Below, piece after piece: positions 6,860 to 10,284 of a stretch of DNA of 10,284 bases (its first letter is position 1; every line of letters begins with the position of its first letter). Position numbers and translations under genes: made by a program. The notes under the pieces are model-generated. The model made no database searches. It saw nothing but the letters and a program-made list of their open reading frames with translations, and was not told the DNA's origin. Origin of the DNA: Spirochaetales bacterium (GTDB lineage: Bacteria; Spirochaetota; Spirochaetia; Treponematales; Rectinemataceae); NCBI GenBank assembly GCA_015657395.1, contig JADLKI010000001.1, positions 123,258 through 133,541 on the forward strand, in the 5' to 3' direction.

Positions 6860-7115
6860 AGGGAGAAGGAGCGCTTGGGGAAGGGGCGCAGTACAGGGTA
6901 GAGGGGAGTCTTGCGGAGAAGCGCTTGAGGTGCGGCTTGGGGTGGAGGGGTTGAAGGTGGGGGGCTATGGGGTGCGAGGGGCAGTGGGGCTGAAGGGGAA
7001 GTGGACATAGGGAAGGTGCTTGGGGGAAGTGGAGGAGATGGGGCGCTGGAGGGAGAAGGGAGCGTAGGGGTGGAAGGACCTGGGCTTAAGGTGGTGGAGC
7101 AGCATGTTGGGCTTA

Positions 7116-8700
7116 AGGTGGAGGGGGGACGGATTGAGATAGTAAAGAAGGGGGCTTTGGGTCTGGTGGGGTGGTATGAGGGGGGAGTCTGGGGTGTGGA
7201 TGGGGATTTGGTGGGGTATCGGCCGAGTGAGGATGTGGAGGTGGAAGGGGCGTGGGGAGAAGTGGTGCGGGGGTGGTGGTGAACGGGCATGTGAGTGCGG
7301 GAGGGAAGGGGACGGAGCTTGGGTACAAGGTGGAGGTTGGGGTCGCGGTAGATGCAGGGGTGGAAGTGAGTGGGTACAAGGCGGGGGTGTTGTGGTGCAG
7401 GTGGTAGGGCGAGGGGATGGGGAGAAGTATGTAGGGGTGGTAGAGGGGGTGCAGGGAGGCTATCGGGTGAGGTATGAGGGGGAGTTTGGGTATAAGGGGA
7501 TGAGGGTAGGGGGATGTATGAGGTTGGGGGAAGTGGAGTCGGGGTGAAGGGAGAGGTGCGAGGGGAAAGAGGGGAGTATGAGGTAGGGGTGAGTGGAGGC
7601 GTGGTGAAGGGGTGGCATTGGGAGCGGGGCGAGGGGGAGTGCAGGAGACGGGAGAAGGGTATGAGGTGAAGTATGAGGGAGGTGTAGGGGAGGGAGTTTA
7701 CGTGTTGAGGGGAGTGTTGGGAAGGATGGGGGGTATGAGGGGGTGGTGGAGGCGCAGGGGATAGGGGCTGGGAGCATTGGGAGTCTTATAGGTATGAAGG
7801 GAGTGGAGGGGAGGTAAGTGGGCGAGTGTATGGGTTCGTGCGGGGAGGGAAGGTGTCGTGGAGTGTGAGTGAGGGGTTGTATGAGGGGCGAGTGAGTGGG
7901 GTGGGGTACGGGCGAAGGTAGAGGGGGTAGGGGATGAGGCGGGGTATGAGCTGAAGGGAGCGGAGGTGACGGTGGGAGGGGTAGAGGTAGGGGTGAGCGG
8001 GACGGGGAGGTATGAGGGGAAGGTATTTGAGGGAGAGGTGAGGACAGGGGGCGTGGGGTATGGGGTGGTGGTGGAGGTAGCGGGCGGGAGTATTGGGTGA
8101 AGGTAGGGGAGAAGCTTGCAGGGGAGGTGAAGGTAGGGAGAGGGCGGATGGAGGGGGAAGTGAGGATGGAGGAGTTTGGGGTAGGGGTGCGAGGGGGAAT
8201 GGTGTGGCTGAAGGGGAAGGTGGGGGGCTGGTATGAGGGAGGTGAGTGGGGAGGGGTAGTGGAGGGGCTTGGGGTGCGGTATGAGGGGGAGGGGACGTAT
8301 CCGGAGGTGGAGGTGAGTGGGACGGTAGATGCAAAGGGAGCGGAGCTGCGGGCGGTGAAGGTGGCGGGAGAGGGGTATGGGCTTGAGGGGGCGGTGCACG
8401 TAGGGTGGGCAGGGGGAAGTATCGTGTGGTGGGGGAGCTGAAGGGAGAAGGAGCGCTTGGGGAAGGGGCGCAGTACAGGGTAGAGGGGAGTCTTGCGGAG
8501 AAGGCGCTTGAGGTGCGGCTTGGGGTGGAGGGGTTGAAGGTGGGGGGCTATGGGGTGCGAGGGGCAGTGGGGCTGAAGGGGGAAGTGGACATAGGGAAGG
8601 TGCTTGGGGGAAGTGGAGGAGATGGGGGCGCTGGAGGGAGAAGGGAGCGTAGGGGTGGAAGGACCTGGGCTTAAGGTGGTGGAGCAGCATGTTGGGCTTA
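7116..8700 (+). repeat. kilobase tandem repeat, copy 2 (full)
   Basis: This is a full unit of 1,585 bases. Shared anchors give the period: gagtcttata occurs at 6196, 7781 and 9364, gcacgtaggg at 6814, 8396 and 9975, and gggctta ends at 7115, 8700 and 10277. Spacings of 1,577-1,585 vary only through small indels in G runs. A true period of 1,584 or 1,587 bases (528 or 529 codons) would keep the frame. Confidence 0.93.
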
Positions 8701-10277
8701 AGGTGGAGGGGGACGGATTGAGATAGTAAAGAAGGGGGCTTTGGGTCTGGTGGGGTGGTATGAGGGGGGAGTCTGGGGTGTGGATGGGGATTTGGTGGGG
8801 TATCGGCCGAGTGAGGATGTGGAGGTGGAAGGGGCGTGGGAGAAGTGGTGCGGGGGTGGTGGTGAACGGGCATGTGAGTGCGGGAGGGAAGGGGACGGAG
8901 CTTGGGTACAAGGTGGAGGTTGGGGTCGCGGTAGATGCAGGGGTGGAAGTGAGTGGGTACAAGGCGGGGGTGTTGTGGTGCAGGTGGTAGGGCGAGGGGA
9001 TGGGGAGAAGTATGTAGGGTGGTAGAGGGGGTGCAGGGAGGCTATCGGGTGAGGTATGAGGGGGAGTTTGGGTATAAGGGGATGAGGGTAGGGGGATGTA
9101 TGAGGTTGGGGGAAGTGGAGTCGGGGTGAAGGGAGAGGTGCGAGGGGAAAGAGGGGAGTATGAGGTAGGGGTGAGTGGAGGCGTGGTGAAGGGGGTGGCA
9201 TTGGGAGCGGGCGAGGGGGAGTGCAGGAGACGGGAGAAGGGTATGAGGGTGAAGTATGAGGGAGGTGTAGGGGGAGGGAGTTTACGTGTTGAGGGGAGTG
9301 TTGGGAAGGATGGGGGGTATGAGGGGGTGGTGGAGGCGCAGGGGATAGGGGCTGGAGCATTGGGAGTCTTATAGGTATGAAGGGAGTGGAGGGGGAGGTA
9401 AGTGGGCGAGTGTATGGGTTCGTGCGGGGAGGGAAGGTGTCGTGGAGTGTGAGTGAGGGGTTGTATGAGGGGCGAGTGAGTGGGGTGGGGTACGGGCGAA
9501 GGTAGAGGGGGTAGGGGATGAGGCGGGGTATGAGCTGAAGGGAGCGGAGGTGACGGTGGAGGGGTAGAGGTAGGGTGAGCGGGACGGGGAGGTATGAGGG
9601 GAAGGTATTTGAGGGAGAGGTGAGGACAGGGGGCGTGGGGTATGGGGTGGTGGTGGAGGTAGCGGGCGGGAGTATTGGGTGAAGGTAGGGGAGAAGCTTG
9701 CAGGGGAGGTGAAGGTAGGGAGAGGGCGGATGGAGGGGAAGTGAGGATGGAGGAGTTTGGGGTAGGGGTGCGAGGGGGAATGGTGTGGCTGAAGGGGAAG
9801 GTGGGGGGCTGGTATGAGGGAGGTGAGTGGGGAGGGTTAGTGGAGGGGCTTGGGGTGCGTATGAGGGGGAGGGGCGTATCCGGAGGTGGAGGTGAGTGGG
9901 ACGGTGGATGCACAGGGAGCGGAGCTGCGGGCGGTGAAGGTGGCGGGAGAGGGGTATGGGCTTGAGGGGGCGGTGCACGTAGGGTGGGCAGGGGGAAGTA
10001 TCGTGTGGTGGGGGAGCTGAAGGGAGAAGGAGCGCTTGGGGAAGGGGCGCAGTACAGGGTAGAGGGGAGTCTTGCGGAGAAGCGCTTGAGGTGCGGCTTG
10101 GGTGGAGGGGTTGAAGGTGGGGGGCTATGGGGTGCGAGGGGCAGTGGGGCTGAAGGGGAAGTGGACATAGGGAAGGTGCTTGGGGGAAGTGGGAGGAGAT
10201 GGGGGCGCTGGAGGGAGAAGGGAGCGTAGGGGTGGAAGGACCTGGGCTTAAGGTGGTGGAGCAGCATGTTGGGCTTA
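8701..10277 (+). repeat. kilobase tandem repeat, copy 3 (full)
   Basis: This 1,577-base unit is nearly identical to copy 2. Substitutions are few (for example near 9836, 9905 and 9912), and most differences are missing Gs, with a few other single-base losses. The last seven bases of the window (10278-10284) match the start of a further copy but are too few to prove one. Confidence 0.92.
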
Positions 10278-10284
10278 AGGTGGA

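Larger units (their letters stand above)
5971..7115 (+). repeat. kilobase tandem repeat, copy 1 (shorter form)
   Basis: This copy runs from the codons for VKVGGGRIEVVKKGALGL to the cttaaggtgg junction. It aligns along its length with 7116-8700 except that about 444 bp of the later copies (7337-7780) have no counterpart; the join lies at about 6190-6196. Its first 220 bases are clearly more diverged from the later copies than the rest, which is almost identical. Confidence 0.9.
6860..10284 (+). pseudogene. frame-broken continuation of the TamB-like gene through repeat copies 2 and 3 (3' partial)
   Basis: Recognisable + strand protein continues to the window end but jumps between frames. Open pieces include about 7001-7282, 7176-7547, 8097-8441, 8405-8674, 8741-9025, 9096-9374, 9675-9965 and 9984-10229. 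Stitched together, each copy encodes the same beta-strand-rich sequence (for example GALGLVGWYEGGVWGVDGDL, VDAGVEVSGYKAG, YEVGVSGGVVKGVALGAGEG, AKGAELRAVKVAGEGYGLEG). Nearly all breaks are one-base length differences in G runs, and copies disagree about which runs are short. Base substitutions between copies are mostly synonymous in the + frame, so this was or is coding. Whether it is a true pseudogene or an intact gene with homopolymer sequencing errors cannot be decided from one sequence. I lean to sequencing error, because ruvA shows the same defect. Confidence 0.55.

Noticed and set aside
7460..10267. 935-codon open frame on the - strand, and similar long - strand frames at 5947-7290, 7698-8873 and 8698-9978
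   Set aside because: All - frames are open because stop codons there require TTA, CTA or TCA on a + strand that is very poor in C and T. The products are low-complexity Pro/Ser/Thr/His strings, overlap each other in different frames and have no recognisable domain. Substitution pattern favours the + strand.
5971..10277. CRISPR array, diversity-generating retroelement or insertion sequence
   Set aside because: The repeats are about 1.58 kb, not short with spacers. There is no reverse transcriptase, no adenine-specific variation, no transposase and no terminal inverted repeat. The differences are G-run lengths and mostly silent changes.

Overview
The window looks like a chromosomal housekeeping segment of a diderm bacterium of moderate to high GC. 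A spirochaete is my best guess, from the overall feel of the proteins and a TamB/AsmA-like envelope gene, but this is low-confidence inference because no database could be consulted.

Layout. Bases 1-324 hold the C-terminal Smr end of a MutS2-type protein. A 131-base gap (325-455) carries a candidate sigma-70-type promoter and an 8-bp inverted repeat. A tightly packed + strand operon follows: yebC (456-1193), ruvC (1202-1708), ruvA (1710-2317, broken by a one-base deletion near 1996), ruvB (2314-3360) and queA (3335-4447). Intergenic gaps are 1 to 8 bases or the genes overlap, so they are probably co-transcribed. RuvA, RuvB and RuvC form the Holliday-junction branch-migration and resolution machine, YebC is a translation or transcription factor, and QueA works in queuosine tRNA modification. 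Convergent to them on the - strand is tmk (4473-5114, dTMP kinase). Its P-loop lysine is replaced by threonine, and its promoter is placed so that the mRNA would be essentially leaderless.

Divergent from tmk, a large + strand gene starts at 5163. It has a membrane signal-anchor and an AsmA/TamB-like N-terminal domain in ordinary codon usage. At about 5965-6060 the composition changes abruptly: the + strand becomes extremely G-rich and C-poor and stays so to the end of the window. This last 4.3 kb is a tandem array with a period of about 1.58 kb: one shorter first copy (5971-7115, lacking an internal segment of about 444 bp), then two near-identical full copies (7116-8700, 8701-10277). The array continues past the window or ends at its edge. 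Read on the + strand with single-G corrections, it encodes alternating Val/Gly/Glu/Lys/Tyr beta-strand protein with a local period of 22 residues. That fits the beta-taco of a TamB-like protein with giant internal duplications. As given, the frame is broken by many single-base G-run differences. These are either sequencing errors (ruvA shows the same error type) or real decay or phase variation. Very long open frames on the - strand of this region are artefacts of the strand composition.

The most unusual item is therefore the compositionally extreme, kilobase-scale tandem duplication inside a TamB-like envelope gene.
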